DNA of 64,000 bases from positions 186,001-250,000 of the forward strand of contig JAEVYY010000008.1 in NCBI GenBank assembly GCA_023392535.1. The letters are read 5' to 3'. Source of the DNA: Bacillota bacterium. GTDB lineage: Bacteria > Bacillota > Clostridia > Lachnospirales > Lachnospiraceae. Position 1 is the first letter of the stretch; every line of letters begins with the position of its first letter. Below are positions 44,567-52,533 of this stretch, one piece after another. The translations under genes and the position numbers were made by a program. Below the pieces are notes generated by a model, which was not told the DNA's origin, ran no database searches, and worked only from the letters and a program-made list of their open reading frames with translations.

Positions 44567-45226
44567 TTACTTCCTTTCTTTTATCTTTTTTAGATAAGGT
44601 GTAATATCCAATCCTGGATTATCATTTTTTAGTTTCATGAGTTGAGCAGCCGTATAATTTGCATTAATATCTGGCTGAATTGAACGTCCAATAATTCCTG
44701 ATCTACGTTTTTCCGCTTCAAGCTGTTGTTCGTCAATTAAAATATTTGGCTTTATTTCGCCTTTTTCGTCTTTTACAATGGAATCAAATAATTCCGACAC
44801 AGATTTACCTTTTGAAGTATCTTTTTGTAATTCATCCAGAAGTTTTACTTTGATGTAATCAGCGGTCATGTCATTAACAAAATGCTTGTTAGCAAAAAAT
44901 TCTGAAACCATATTTCCGAGTGTTTCTTTCTCTTCTTTTAGCTTTCTGTCATTTCTTTCCGATTCCAACGTGTCATTAAGTTCCTTTACTTTTTTCTCCC
45001 ACTCTTTCACATCAACACCTTGTAAATCTTCTAACTCTTTTTGAGTTTTACTAGCCTGTTCAAGTAAATCTTTTTTCTCTTGCTCCAAGTCACCAATCTT
45101 CTTTTTTTTCTGCTCTAACTCATTGGATGTTGCAAATACTTTCTTCATTTCTGCAAATAAGGTTGATTGCTGATCTTGCGGTATCTCAATACCGATAGCT
45201 TTCAAAATTGCGATAATTTGTTCCAT
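44567..45226 (-). CDS. Capsid scaffold, phage minor structural GP20 family
   Basis: A 219-residue protein with a long charged coiled coil (about 30-110) between MEQIIAILKAIGIEIPQDQ and the C-terminal TAAQLMKLKNDNPGLDITPYL. This is the GP20 scaffold family, which templates capsid assembly and lies upstream of the major capsid gene. AAAGGATGG precedes the ATG. A structured RNA element lies directly upstream. Confidence 0.88.
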   Translation of the reverse strand: MEQIIAILKAIGIEIPQDQQSTLFAEMKKVFATSNELEQKKKKIGDLEQEKKDLLEQASKTQKELEDLQGVDVKEWEKKVKELNDTLESERNDRKLKEEKETLGNMVSEFFANKHFVNDMTADYIKVKLLDELQKDTSKGKSVSELFDSIVKDEKGEIKPNILIDEQQLEAEKRRSGIIGRSIQPDINANYTAAQLMKLKNDNPGLDITPYLKKIKERK

Positions 45227-45254
45227 GTTGTTTCCATCCTTTCGATTTTTTACG

Positions 45255-45400
45255 GTGGTATCTCCACCAAATGGTTTTATTTTTTTCGATAGTTACGCTA
45301 CACTATCAAGCGTACACACGTCGGACATTGCATCCGCTTTTCAACCTCACCAAAACAAAGTTTTGATTTTCTTTTAAGGACGTGTGTAGTTAGGAGGTCG
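45255..45400 (-). ncRNA. Candidate structured RNA leader of the scaffold gene
   Basis: On minus the region contains: helix A, CGACCTC (45394-45400) with GAGGTTG (45342-45348); helix B, TACACACGTC (45379-45388) with GACGTGTGTA (45313-45322), ten perfect pairs; hairpin CGGA/TCCG (45322-45336) inside; hairpin GATAGT/ACTATC (45288-45307); and hairpin GGTGG/CCACC near 45255-45269 before the ribosome binding site. A and B interleave (A-B-A'-B'), so a pseudoknot is possible. Candidate leader RNAs have been described upstream of phage GP20 genes (GP20-a and GP20-b motifs, as I recall); membership here is unverified. Confidence 0.6.
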
Positions 45401-45408
45401 ACATATAG

Positions 45409-45451
45409 AAAAGGGAACTAACTTGCAAGATATACTTACAAATCAGTTCCC
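45409..45451 (-). terminator. Terminator after the 48-residue ORF
   Basis: GGGAACT (45413-45419) pairs with AGTTCCC (45445-45451), followed on minus by TTTTC. It would end the short transcript starting at the promoter near 45668-45708, although read-through could continue into the scaffold gene. Confidence 0.6.
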
Positions 45452-45489
45452 TGTGAACTCTTATTACTTCCCCTGTGGAAATAATGATT

Positions 45490-45636
45490 TTATGTAGTTT
45501 GATTATTAGATATTGCCTTTACTTCTTTTGCCTTAGGTACTTCCAGTACAATATAACCGCCGTCTTTATTGCGCTTTTTTATCTCTACGTGGCTACCACG
45601 CTTGAATATTTCTTCATCTAACTTTATTTCAATCAT
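45490..45636 (-). CDS. Small phage protein (48 residues)
   Basis: MIEIKLDEEIFKRGSHVEIK then KRNKDGGYIVLEVPKAKEVKA with a strong AAGGAG before the ATG at 45636. The basic/acidic beta-rich pattern suggests a small nucleic-acid-binding or AbrB/SpoVT-like fold, but I recognise no family with confidence. It has its own promoter (45668-45708) and terminator, typical of an independently transcribed accessory gene. Confidence 0.72.
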   Translation of the reverse strand: MIEIKLDEEIFKRGSHVEIKKRNKDGGYIVLEVPKAKEVKAISNNQTT

Positions 45637-45667
45637 GATATCCACTCCTTGTATACCTATTTTCTTA

Positions 45668-45708
45668 ATTATACCATATTATGTTAACTATTACAATATT
45701 ATGTTAAC
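45668..45708 (-). promoter_or_regulatory. Phage promoter with two 13-base direct repeats
   Basis: Minus-strand TTGTAA (45691-45696), a 17-base spacer and TATAAT (45668-45673) make a good promoter for the 48-residue ORF. GTTAACATAATAT occurs at 45676-45688 and again at 45696-45708, exactly 20 bases (two helical turns) apart, one inside the spacer and one overlapping the -35, as an operator would. Related GTTTACATAA sites are at 47109-47120, 54481-54493 and 54544-54556. Confidence 0.7.
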
Positions 45709-45716
45709 CATTTTTT

Positions 45717-45754
45717 AAATTAAAATAGGGCAATACACAAAGGTATCACCCTAT
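45717..45754 (-). terminator. Terminator within the small-gene cassette
   Basis: ATAGGG (45725-45730) with CCCTAT (45749-45754) and an inner ATAC/GTAT helix, followed on minus by TTTTAATTT. Confidence 0.6.
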
Positions 45755-45834
45755 AGGGAAACAAATATGTCGAACATCCGCTAAAACAATAATAGCATAT
45801 GCATGATTGTGCTAACATGACAGGTAATTGCAAT

Positions 45835-45869
45835 AAAACAGACACCCCCTACCATTGAGTGCCTGTTTT
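45835..45869 (-). terminator. Terminator after the tRNA-Ile-like gene
   Basis: AAAACAGACAC (45835-45845) pairs with GTGCCTGTTTT (45859-45869) with one mismatch, T-rich beyond. It lies about 50 bases past the tRNA 3' end on minus. Confidence 0.65.
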
Positions 45870-45919
45870 AAGAATGGAGAAATTATATAAACCTCTAATA
45901 TTGTGCCGGGCAAGGCAAA

Positions 45920-45991
45920 TCGGGATATACGGAATCGAACCGAATTTATCTGTGTATAAGACAGGTGTACTATCCATTGTACGATATCCCT
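45920..45991 (-). tRNA. Phage tRNA-Ile(UAU)-like gene
   Basis: A 72-base cloverleaf: acceptor strand AGGGATA with TATCCCG (first pair is A-G mismatch), U8, D arm GTAC-AATGGATA-GTAC, anticodon arm CCTGT-CTTATAC-ACAGA (one mismatch at the base), variable TAAA, T arm TTCGG-TTCGATT-CCGTA (one T-T mismatch). The seven-base loop places UAU at positions 34-36 with A37, the expected reader of AUA. Three mismatches mean it could be degenerate. CCA is not encoded. The stop codon of the ORF at 45996 is just upstream. Confidence 0.62.
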
Positions 45992-45995
45992 TTTT

Positions 45996-46169
45996 TTAAA
46001 CAGAAGGAAAACTTGTTGCATATTCCATAGGCGGTGATATCTGCTCTTTTTTTATATTAAAGCAAAAGCATTTACCAAAAATATTTAATTGCAACCATGA
46101 ACACGCAAACCATCCAATGCTCTTACCATTTTCTGATTCTCCGTACTGCGTTAAATGATGTTTTAACAT
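45996..46169 (-). CDS. Small phage protein (57 residues)
   Basis: Begins MLKHHLTQYGESENGKSIGW and continues FACSWLQLNIFGKCFCFN; AAAGGAG precedes the ATG at 46169. The SWLQ-x-N-x-FGKCFCF patch with aromatic and Cys residues recurs in small proteins of Firmicute prophages. Function unknown. It follows the HTH gene and is directly followed by the tRNA-Ile-like gene, five bases away. Confidence 0.75.
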   Translation of the reverse strand: MLKHHLTQYGESENGKSIGWFACSWLQLNIFGKCFCFNIKKEQISPPMEYATSFPSV

Positions 46170-46183
46170 ACTTTTCTCCTTTC

Positions 46184-46393
46184 TTACAACACTTTCAAAA
46201 TCTTTTCTTTCATCTTTTTGTTAATCCTACTCACATTACGTACTGACATATCCATTATTTCTGCACATTCTTCTAGTGACTTTTCCTCATTTCGCAAAGA
46301 GAACAGTTTTAATTCGTCTTTGGAGAAGTTTGCTTTCGATAGAATGTCATTAATCTCTGAAATTGTAAAGTCAATAGGATTTACTTGTTTCAT
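46184..46393 (-). CDS. Small HTH protein resembling sigma factor region 4
   Basis: A 69-residue protein with FSKDELKLFSLRNEEKSLEECAEIMDMSVRNVSRINKKMKEKI, a helix-turn-helix of the sigma-70 region 4 / LuxR kind. The ATG overlaps the upstream stop (ATGA at 46390-46393). A possible regulator of the cassette or late genes. Confidence 0.78.
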   Translation of the reverse strand: MKQVNPIDFTISEINDILSKANFSKDELKLFSLRNEEKSLEECAEIMDMSVRNVSRINKKMKEKILKVL

Positions 46394-46494
46394 GCTTTTT
46401 TACTTTTATCCTTTTTCTTACTTGAGTCATTACTTTTTACTGATCTTCTTTTTGTTGTTGTAGTAGAAACCTTTGTCATTTTTTGCTTAGCCAT
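46390..46494 (-). CDS. Very basic 34-residue phage peptide
   Basis: MAKQKMTKVSTTTTKRRSVK then SNDSSKKKDKSKKA; 13 of 34 residues are Lys or Arg and most of the rest Ser/Thr. GGAG lies nine bases before the ATG, inside the preceding gene, and the stop overlaps the next start (ATGA), so translation is coupled on both sides. Likely a nucleic-acid-binding or packaging peptide; no family recognised. Confidence 0.65.
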   Translation of the reverse strand: MAKQKMTKVSTTTTKRRSVKSNDSSKKKDKSKKA

Positions 46495-46753
46495 TATTGA
46501 TATCTCCATCATTTCCTATAATGTTATTAGTTCCACTTCCATCTGAATCTTGCTGATACTCTGTTGTTGTAGTAGTTGTTTGCTCTATTGGCAACGATAT
46601 GTACCACAGGAAACTAGCGGTTACAATTACAAGTGCTATAGCCAATATGATTTCGCGTGTGTGAGAGCGTTTGTTCTGCGCTTTTAACTCTGCCAGCATT
46701 TCGGTTGCTAATGATGATTGCTGTCTTGCGATTTGTTCCTCTAATTCATTCAT
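46487..46753 (-). CDS. Small membrane protein of the phage cassette
   Basis: An 88-residue protein: N-terminal amphipathic helix (MNELEEQIARQQSSLATEMLAELKAQ), one transmembrane helix (IILAIALVIVTASFLWYISL), then an extracellular Thr/Asp/Gly-rich tail with TTTTTTEY and GNDGDINNG. Could be exported to the cell surface; a role in superinfection exclusion is a guess. Twelve bases follow the XhlA-like gene. Confidence 0.7.
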   Translation of the reverse strand: MNELEEQIARQQSSLATEMLAELKAQNKRSHTREIILAIALVIVTASFLWYISLPIEQTTTTTTEYQQDSDGSGTNNIIGNDGDINNG

Positions 46754-46764
46754 TCTCTATCTCC

Positions 46765-47061
46765 CTATTTACCGATTACACCTGTTGACATTAATCCAAC
46801 CAATACACCTACAATACCGCTAATCAAGCTAGTAACAATAGAGTCCCATCTTCTAGCTGGTTTATTTTTCATTTCCGCAATATCACTTTTCATTTCTTCC
46901 ATTGTTTTTAGTATCTGACTGTATCGTTCGGATGTTACTGCATCATTTGTTCGGCATTGCTCAAGCTGATCGTAAAACTTACGATGTGTTTCCGTATTCC
47001 GTATGCAATCATCTTCTAGCCTTTTTATTCTTTCTTCGTTCATACATGTTTCGCAATTCAT
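46765..47061 (-). CDS. XhlA/hemolysin-like coiled-coil membrane protein
   Basis: A 98-residue protein with a Cys-containing start (MNCETCMNEERIKRLEDDC), coiled coil to about residue 65, and a C-terminal hydrophobic segment (SIVTSLISGIVGVLVGLMSTGVIG) after KPARRWD. This is the plan of XhlA-type holin-associated proteins and of phage membrane coiled-coil proteins. These normally sit at the lysis module, but here it is in the head region. The promoter at 47092-47120 drives it. Confidence 0.75.
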   Translation of the reverse strand: MNCETCMNEERIKRLEDDCIRNTETHRKFYDQLEQCRTNDAVTSERYSQILKTMEEMKSDIAEMKNKPARRWDSIVTSLISGIVGVLVGLMSTGVIGK

Positions 47062-47091
47062 AAATGATTACTCCCCTCTTAAGATAGTTAT

Positions 47092-47120
47092 ATTATAAAT
47101 CATTTATTATGTTATGTAAA
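47092..47120 (-). promoter_or_regulatory. Phage promoter for the small-gene cassette
   Basis: Minus-strand TTTACA (47115-47120) and TATAAT (47092-47097) with a 17-base spacer, directly after the stop of the minor capsid gene. The -35 overlaps the GTTTACATAAC form of the recurring element. Confidence 0.75.
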
Positions 47121-47121
47121 C

Positions 47122-48456
47122 CTAAATATTTCCAATTCCGCTTGTTTTTGCTACTTTTAACCGCCAATTCAAAGGTTTGATTCCTTTGTCTTTGTTTTCT
47201 TCACAAAAATCTCTGTATTTTTTATTCTGATTCCGCAATTTAATATTCAGTGCGCTTATTCTATCCTTTGTTTCGGTATCTTCGAGTCCTGATTGTTTGA
47301 GTGCATCTAGTTTGCGTTTTGTCTTGCGGATTTCACTTTCCATTTTTCGCTGTTTCTGTTGCAGAGTATAAAGTTCTTCATTTTTTGCATCATCTAGTGA
47401 CTTATTGTTATTTATGTTAATGCCAGGATAAAACAAACCAAAGGAATGTCTACAGTTAATTCCTGCGATTCCTTGTATCTTCCCATATCCGCAAGTCTCA
47501 ATAAAATCTTTGTATTTTACCTTGCTATCTGCCAGTTTTTTTATTTCATCAAGATAAGCGAATTGTTCTTTGTTTTCCGCTATCTCTTTTTCGGTAGGCA
47601 TATAACTGGATAGTTCCGATTTGCTCCAATCAAGGCTATATACTTCCCCTTGCCACAAGCTATGATCGCGATAGTCATTCGTTCCAGTAACGCGCGCTCC
47701 TAAGTGTTGCGATACTAATACGTAACTGGCTCCTGTCTCTGCACATCTAGTAAGTGTGATATCTCCGCTTGCTTGATTGATTCCAGTTCTTGTTGCTCTG
47801 GCCACAGCGGTTTCAATGCTATCTTCCCGATTGTCATAGTATACGGTAGTGATTCCTTTGTCTGCCAGTTCTTCTATGGATTCCGCGATTGCTTTACTTA
47901 GACTGACACCACGCGTAGCCTTGAAATAAGCACTGTCACAAGCGTTTAAAAAGGCTTTCTGCGCTTGAATGGCACTTGACCTTGTTATATTGGTTATCTC
48001 ACCGTTTGTTCGCTTATAAGCCGATTCTAGCATACGTATTTCTTTTGGTGTCATGTTCAAATCACTTGCGTTTTTTGGTGATTCTACTTTTTGAAACGTC
48101 GGTACTTTTATATCTTGCAAATTGCCATTGCTTTGTTCTTGTATCAGTATTTTTATGGTTGCTGCATTGTTATATTCTGATATCTTGTTAGTAGCATCAT
48201 AAAAAGCGGTTTTCACTTCTTTGCGAACAGATGGCAATCTGCTTTCTAACTCTGCTTGCACATCCTCATACACTGCACCAGCGTTAGTTAATTTTTTTAC
48301 ATTGTAAAGAGAGGTTGGTATCAGTTCTACCGTGCCATTACGCTCAAAAGTTGCTGTTATCTGTCTCGCTATTCTCGCAATTAAGTAAGAGTTGACTTCC
48401 GATACTTTCTCTTGTGTTGCTTCATTTATTCTTGCTAGATATTCTGGTGTCAGCAT
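47122..48456 (-). CDS. Phage minor capsid protein 2
   Basis: A 444-residue protein with LTPEYLARINEATQEKVSEVNSYLIARIARQITATF at the N-terminus, TRTGINQASGDITLTRCAETGASYVLVSQHLGAR, DHSLWQGEVYSL and GINCRHSFGLFYPG, the conserved motifs of the phage minor capsid protein 2 family (SPP1 gp7-related). It follows the portal and is needed for DNA ejection. C-terminus is charged coiled coil. Confidence 0.92.
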   Translation of the reverse strand: MLTPEYLARINEATQEKVSEVNSYLIARIARQITATFERNGTVELIPTSLYNVKKLTNAGAVYEDVQAELESRLPSVRKEVKTAFYDATNKISEYNNAATIKILIQEQSNGNLQDIKVPTFQKVESPKNASDLNMTPKEIRMLESAYKRTNGEITNITRSSAIQAQKAFLNACDSAYFKATRGVSLSKAIAESIEELADKGITTVYYDNREDSIETAVARATRTGINQASGDITLTRCAETGASYVLVSQHLGARVTGTNDYRDHSLWQGEVYSLDWSKSELSSYMPTEKEIAENKEQFAYLDEIKKLADSKVKYKDFIETCGYGKIQGIAGINCRHSFGLFYPGININNNKSLDDAKNEELYTLQQKQRKMESEIRKTKRKLDALKQSGLEDTETKDRISALNIKLRNQNKKYRDFCEENKDKGIKPLNWRLKVAKTSGIGNI

Positions 48457-48465
48457 AGTATACCT

Positions 48466-48930
48466 CTATGTAAATGCATTTTTAACAACTTGCACCCATT
48501 GGTCTTTATGATTATTTATTGCTACTTCGCCCCAATGCGCTTGTGCCATAGGATTGGAATAAGTTAGATTTTTAACTGGATCGGATATTACTTTCTTTGT
48601 TCCTTCCGATGCGTATGAACTGCCAGTGACAGGGTCTACATACAAGATTCCTTCGTACATATAATGGCCATAATCTAACTCTGGTGGATAGAGATACACC
48701 TCACCGTGGGTAGCTTGATTTAAGATATTGGTCTGTTGTATCAAGTTTCCGCTATCCATTGGCATATACTTCTGCACGTCATTCCACACCTGTGCATCAA
48801 GCGCATTTTGTGCGAGATCAAGTTTCTTGCCTAAACTCTCTAGGTCTATATCCACCGATATGCCACTTTTACTGTATTTAGTATTTAAACTAATAAATAC
48901 TTTTGCGTGGTGGTTGTTTGATATTGCCAT
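48466..48930 (-). CDS. Phage minor capsid protein (Minor_capsid_2-like)
   Basis: A 154-residue protein with LGKKLDLAQNALDAQVWNDVQKYMPMDSGNL and YPPELDYGHYMYEGILYVDP, and an HWGEVA motif; these match head-tail joining proteins of the Minor_capsid_2 or HK97 gp10-like group. It lies between portal and minor capsid 2 genes, whereas in many relatives it is after the connector genes. Confidence 0.75.
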   Translation of the reverse strand: MAISNNHHAKVFISLNTKYSKSGISVDIDLESLGKKLDLAQNALDAQVWNDVQKYMPMDSGNLIQQTNILNQATHGEVYLYPPELDYGHYMYEGILYVDPVTGSSYASEGTKKVISDPVKNLTYSNPMAQAHWGEVAINNHKDQWVQVVKNAFT

Positions 48931-48953
48931 TTAATCACGTCCATTTCTATTTT

Positions 48954-50420
48954 TTAAAACAATCCGCTGTCTTGTGTTGCTTTCTTCTCTTCCTGTGCTT
49001 CTGCAAGCATTTCCAATGCTTCTGTTTCGTCAAATCCCTCAAACTCCACAAGGTATTTCACCTTGCTATATACTCCGGCCTGCATTAACTGATATGCTCT
49101 TGTACGGTCTTGCTCAAAGGTAGACAGCAAATCTTTAAAGTAAAATATATTTTCATCTGGCACCGACTCGTCTAGCGCATCCACGTAACCGCTATCCATG
49201 TCAAAATATATATCGCAATATTTATCTATTGCATAGATAAGGTCTTTTACTGCCGACTTTAATGCGGTTCGTATGTCGGTGATCGTTTCCACTGTTTCGC
49301 TATCGTCGGATTCTATTTGTGTGGCCGTGATTCTTCCAGTCTTACGATCAAGAATGAATTGCCCTTGTGAGAAACCGCACTTTGTTGATATCATGGATAG
49401 GATTGAGTTAATATCTGTTATACGCTGTTCCGTTAGAATCGTCGGCACATGTTCCTTTATTGTGTTATCTGCATCTATTCCCATTTCAAGACCTTGCACA
49501 AATTCAGGTAATTCTATTGGCTTGCCTGTTGGATTTTCTTTATCTCTCTTTCCCTTTATTGCAGAGTTTGAAAGGAATATAATTTTCTTACTGTTTTTAA
49601 CTTCTCCCGACTTTCTACTCCATGCGATATCCAAATCTTTTAATTCTTTATGGCAGTTTGCGAAGATTGCTACTCCTTCTGGACTGGAATAGTCTATTGT
49701 ATTGTTGTAAGGCATCTTCACGTATGCAAATAAAGGTTTATCAACACTGTGTATACTTTTAATAGGCTCTAAGTTGCTCCATTCCTCTACGGTATTTAAC
49801 AAAATCTCTGTTCCCAATACTTCATCGGAATTGCTTTTATATGCTTTATTCTCAATAGTATATCCAGGTACTATATTTCCGCTTGTATCTAATACATTCT
49901 CAAAGTGATGGTACTCTAACCGCGTATAGAACTTATCACCTTTTTGCAGTTTATCAAGAAATATGGCTCCTAGTATATCACCATTAGAATTTTTATCCGT
50001 TACTACGAATTGCCCAGGTAATATGTAGTCGATTGCACTTTTTGGATTATAAGTACCGTTAGGCTTTAATATGATACCACCTAAACCGCATGCATCCTCT
50101 ATCTTATCCCTGATTGATTTCTGTACCATGTAAGATATGCACTTGTTTATGTAGTCAGCGCGTTCCGAACCCGACACCGTAACTTTTAAATCTATGCAAG
50201 TTTTTTTTGCGGTGTATTGGCACAGAAACTTTGCAAAATTAATTGTCTCTATCCCATCACTAGGATTAAGCCACGGCGGTAATTCTTTTATGATATTCGA
50301 CCATGTAAGTTGTGCAATCTCCATCTTGTCAGAAGTGATTACCTTTACATTAAATTTTTCCTTTGCTTCACTCATAAACAGATTCATAAAAAAATCCCTC
50401 ACTTTGCTAATTAATCCCAT
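48954..50420 (-). CDS. Phage portal protein
   Basis: A 488-residue portal (A118/SPP1-type). ATG at 50420 follows GGAGAG; the open frame extends 15 bases further. NIIKELPPWLNPSDGIETINFAKFL, SAIDYILPGQFVVTDKNSNGD, and LSMISTKCGFSQGQFILDRKTGRITATQIESDDSETVETI are typical. The portal ring admits DNA from the terminase encoded upstream. Confidence 0.93.
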   Translation of the reverse strand: MGLISKVRDFFMNLFMSEAKEKFNVKVITSDKMEIAQLTWSNIIKELPPWLNPSDGIETINFAKFLCQYTAKKTCIDLKVTVSGSERADYINKCISYMVQKSIRDKIEDACGLGGIILKPNGTYNPKSAIDYILPGQFVVTDKNSNGDILGAIFLDKLQKGDKFYTRLEYHHFENVLDTSGNIVPGYTIENKAYKSNSDEVLGTEILLNTVEEWSNLEPIKSIHSVDKPLFAYVKMPYNNTIDYSSPEGVAIFANCHKELKDLDIAWSRKSGEVKNSKKIIFLSNSAIKGKRDKENPTGKPIELPEFVQGLEMGIDADNTIKEHVPTILTEQRITDINSILSMISTKCGFSQGQFILDRKTGRITATQIESDDSETVETITDIRTALKSAVKDLIYAIDKYCDIYFDMDSGYVDALDESVPDENIFYFKDLLSTFEQDRTRAYQLMQAGVYSKVKYLVEFEGFDETEALEMLAEAQEEKKATQDSGLF

Positions 50421-50446
50421 GTGTTCACTCTCCAAACATTAAGCTG

Positions 50447-50875
50447 TTATAGGCATCCTACCTCTTGAAATGCCTTGAATATCTTAGGTGACTGTATTGC
50501 TATCCAGTCTGTCATTTCTTCGTTAGTTGCCCATGCTTCACGAGCGTTAGTATTCTCCCATAGACCACTTTCGTATAAAAACGCATGTATTATTTCATGT
50601 CTCAATACTTTCTTTTTAAAATCTTCTATTTTTTCAACCGTCATTACATCATCTTGTGCGGATTCCATTGTATCTATTATGATTTTCTTAGAATGCATTT
50701 CGCATAATCCATTTGCGTTTTCTAGTTTTTTATTGTCACTTTCCGTTTGTTCAATTACTTTGTATTCAGTTCCCAAGATGTTCACAGTCTTTGCGATTTT
50801 GTTGACCTCAACATTTTCGCTTAATCCATTTACCACAGTTTCTCCGCTTTCGGTTCTTTCCATAACATCAATCAT
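50447..50875 (-). CDS. Putative zinc metallopeptidase between terminase and portal
   Basis: A 142-residue protein with RHEIIHAFLYESGLW (HExxH zinc motif) and downstream TNEEMTDWIAIQSPKIFKAF. A third Glu in EEM is a plausible ligand. Such single-domain HExxH proteins next to terminase occur in several Firmicute phages. Its start overlaps the terminase stop by four bases. Possible roles are capsid maturation or action on host proteins; unassigned. A second, different HExxH protein lies on the other side of the terminase. Confidence 0.78.
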   Translation of the reverse strand: MIDVMERTESGETVVNGLSENVEVNKIAKTVNILGTEYKVIEQTESDNKKLENANGLCEMHSKKIIIDTMESAQDDVMTVEKIEDFKKKVLRHEIIHAFLYESGLWENTNAREAWATNEEMTDWIAIQSPKIFKAFQEVGCL

Positions 50876-52530
50876 TCTTCGTATTCCTCTCCCTCTTCCT
50901 CATATTCTTCCACATAGTTATCATCATACAGATTGTCGTTTCGTCTTGATTCTCTGATTGTTCTATTCAATCCGTATATTAAAGCCATTACGCAGTCCTC
51001 TTCCAGTGTTGGGTATGCACTGCTAAATGTACCGTCTGGTAATTGCTCATGCTCTAGCTTGGTAAGTTCATCTTTTAGGTGCGGGCATCTATCAGGGTCG
51101 ACTACTATCTTCGTGGTTTGCTGCAACCATTCCCAGCAATAATCCCTACCTTTTCCATTTCCCCAACGCTTAACCGCACCTTTGACATTAAATCCCCAAT
51201 CATTCATTTCGTTAATGCTATCAGGCCTTGCGGAATCTGCTATGATTTCTTCTCCTGTGTACTTTTTAATTTTTCGTGCAAAGGTAGAGTTTTTACACTT
51301 TTTGGAGTATACTTCCTCTACGCAATATAATGTGTCTGTTTCCTCGTCATAATAGGACTTCTCGAATGTCTGCGGATGGATAAAACCAAAATCAAGTCCA
51401 TAATTAAAGAACGGCATATTTCTGATTTCTTCATCTGTTATGGTTCTTACTTCTACGTTCTCGAAGATTCCACCGCCTGTGCCTGTGACTAACCCTAAGT
51501 AGTTGTTATCATAGTACATTTTTTTATGCGACTTGAACCATTCAGCACGATCAAAGAAACGCTGTCCTAACCACTTGATAGGGACGTTATAATAATACGA
51601 ATGACATATATACGTACCCTCTTTATTTCTGCATTGCTCCACATACTCATTCATAAAGTTGTTTTTGCTTTTCGGTGGGTTAAATACCTTTATATCAATA
51701 GCATGAGTATCGGAACGTAAAAATGTATCTTCGATGTTATCCATCTGTTCCAGTCCTGCCATTTCGTCACACTCTTCGTGAATTAGCAGTTTTACATATC
51801 CAAATGATAAATTGTATGACTTTAAACTTATTGGCTTATCTGCTCCTACAAAGATAACGCATTGCCCTGTCTTTTTATATTTAGCCATCATAGGAGATGT
51901 GGTAAATTCCCAATCATCTAATCTATTGTGACGTATTACTGTTTTCATGAATTGATTATAGACAGAACCGCGAAGGTCTGTTTTGTATCTTCTGGTATAT
52001 ACGACATGTGCCTGTGGGTCATTATAGATCGTTTCTTCTGCGACTCCTGCCCAAAAGTTTGATTTGATTGAACCACGTCCACCCTTTGATATAATCTCTC
52101 TAATGTCACAAAGTCCGTTCCATATGTCTTGTATGATTCTATATACTTCCACAAAGTCAATCGTTACATCTGTGATTGGCATATTATAACGTTGGTGCTG
52201 TTCTTTCTTTCCCATGCGGTCTGCGATGCTTGTGATACACTCAAATGCTTTTGTATTTCCTTGTGCTGCCGACTTTATTTGTCCTGCTATCATGTACGCG
52301 GTGGCATTGACATCCTCGGTGTCTATTGCATCAATGTTAATTCCTGCTCGCTTGATTGATGATTTTGCTGTGTCTGTTATCTGCTGATTGAGCATCATTA
52401 CGGTTAGTTCTTCAAGTGATTTCTTCTTTTTTTTCGCTTCTGTAGCGGCTTTCTGTCCTTTTCTTGCTATTGCCACTCTCTCATGTTGCGGTCTCGTTGC
52501 AAGGTCGACCAGGTTTTCGTTGTTCGCCAT
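50872..52530 (-). CDS. Terminase large subunit
   Basis: A 552-residue packaging ATPase/nuclease (PBSX-type). Walker A-like GGRGSIKSNFWAGVAEE (about 190), Walker B-like LLIHEECDEMAG, coupling motif and the nuclease FGFIHPQTF ... IIADSARPDS ... acidic residues are present. It begins with a charged MANNENLVDLATRPQHER region that includes the small-subunit-like basic KKKKSLEELTVMMLN. No separate small terminase gene was recognised next to it. Confidence 0.92.
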   Translation of the reverse strand: MANNENLVDLATRPQHERVAIARKGQKAATEAKKKKKSLEELTVMMLNQQITDTAKSSIKRAGINIDAIDTEDVNATAYMIAGQIKSAAQGNTKAFECITSIADRMGKKEQHQRYNMPITDVTIDFVEVYRIIQDIWNGLCDIREIISKGGRGSIKSNFWAGVAEETIYNDPQAHVVYTRRYKTDLRGSVYNQFMKTVIRHNRLDDWEFTTSPMMAKYKKTGQCVIFVGADKPISLKSYNLSFGYVKLLIHEECDEMAGLEQMDNIEDTFLRSDTHAIDIKVFNPPKSKNNFMNEYVEQCRNKEGTYICHSYYYNVPIKWLGQRFFDRAEWFKSHKKMYYDNNYLGLVTGTGGGIFENVEVRTITDEEIRNMPFFNYGLDFGFIHPQTFEKSYYDEETDTLYCVEEVYSKKCKNSTFARKIKKYTGEEIIADSARPDSINEMNDWGFNVKGAVKRWGNGKGRDYCWEWLQQTTKIVVDPDRCPHLKDELTKLEHEQLPDGTFSSAYPTLEEDCVMALIYGLNRTIRESRRNDNLYDDNYVEEYEEEGEEYEE

Positions 52531-52533
52531 AGC

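Noticed and set aside
45812..46021. Minus-strand ORF of 69 codons across the tRNA-Ile-like gene and a terminator
   Set aside because: It spans a cloverleaf and a hairpin and lacks a ribosome binding site; it is a shadow of the tRNA region.
50872..52530. Separate small terminase gene
   Set aside because: No typical small terminase ORF was found immediately upstream; the neighbouring gene is a metallopeptidase-like protein. The HTH protein at 59551 is too distant to assign this role.
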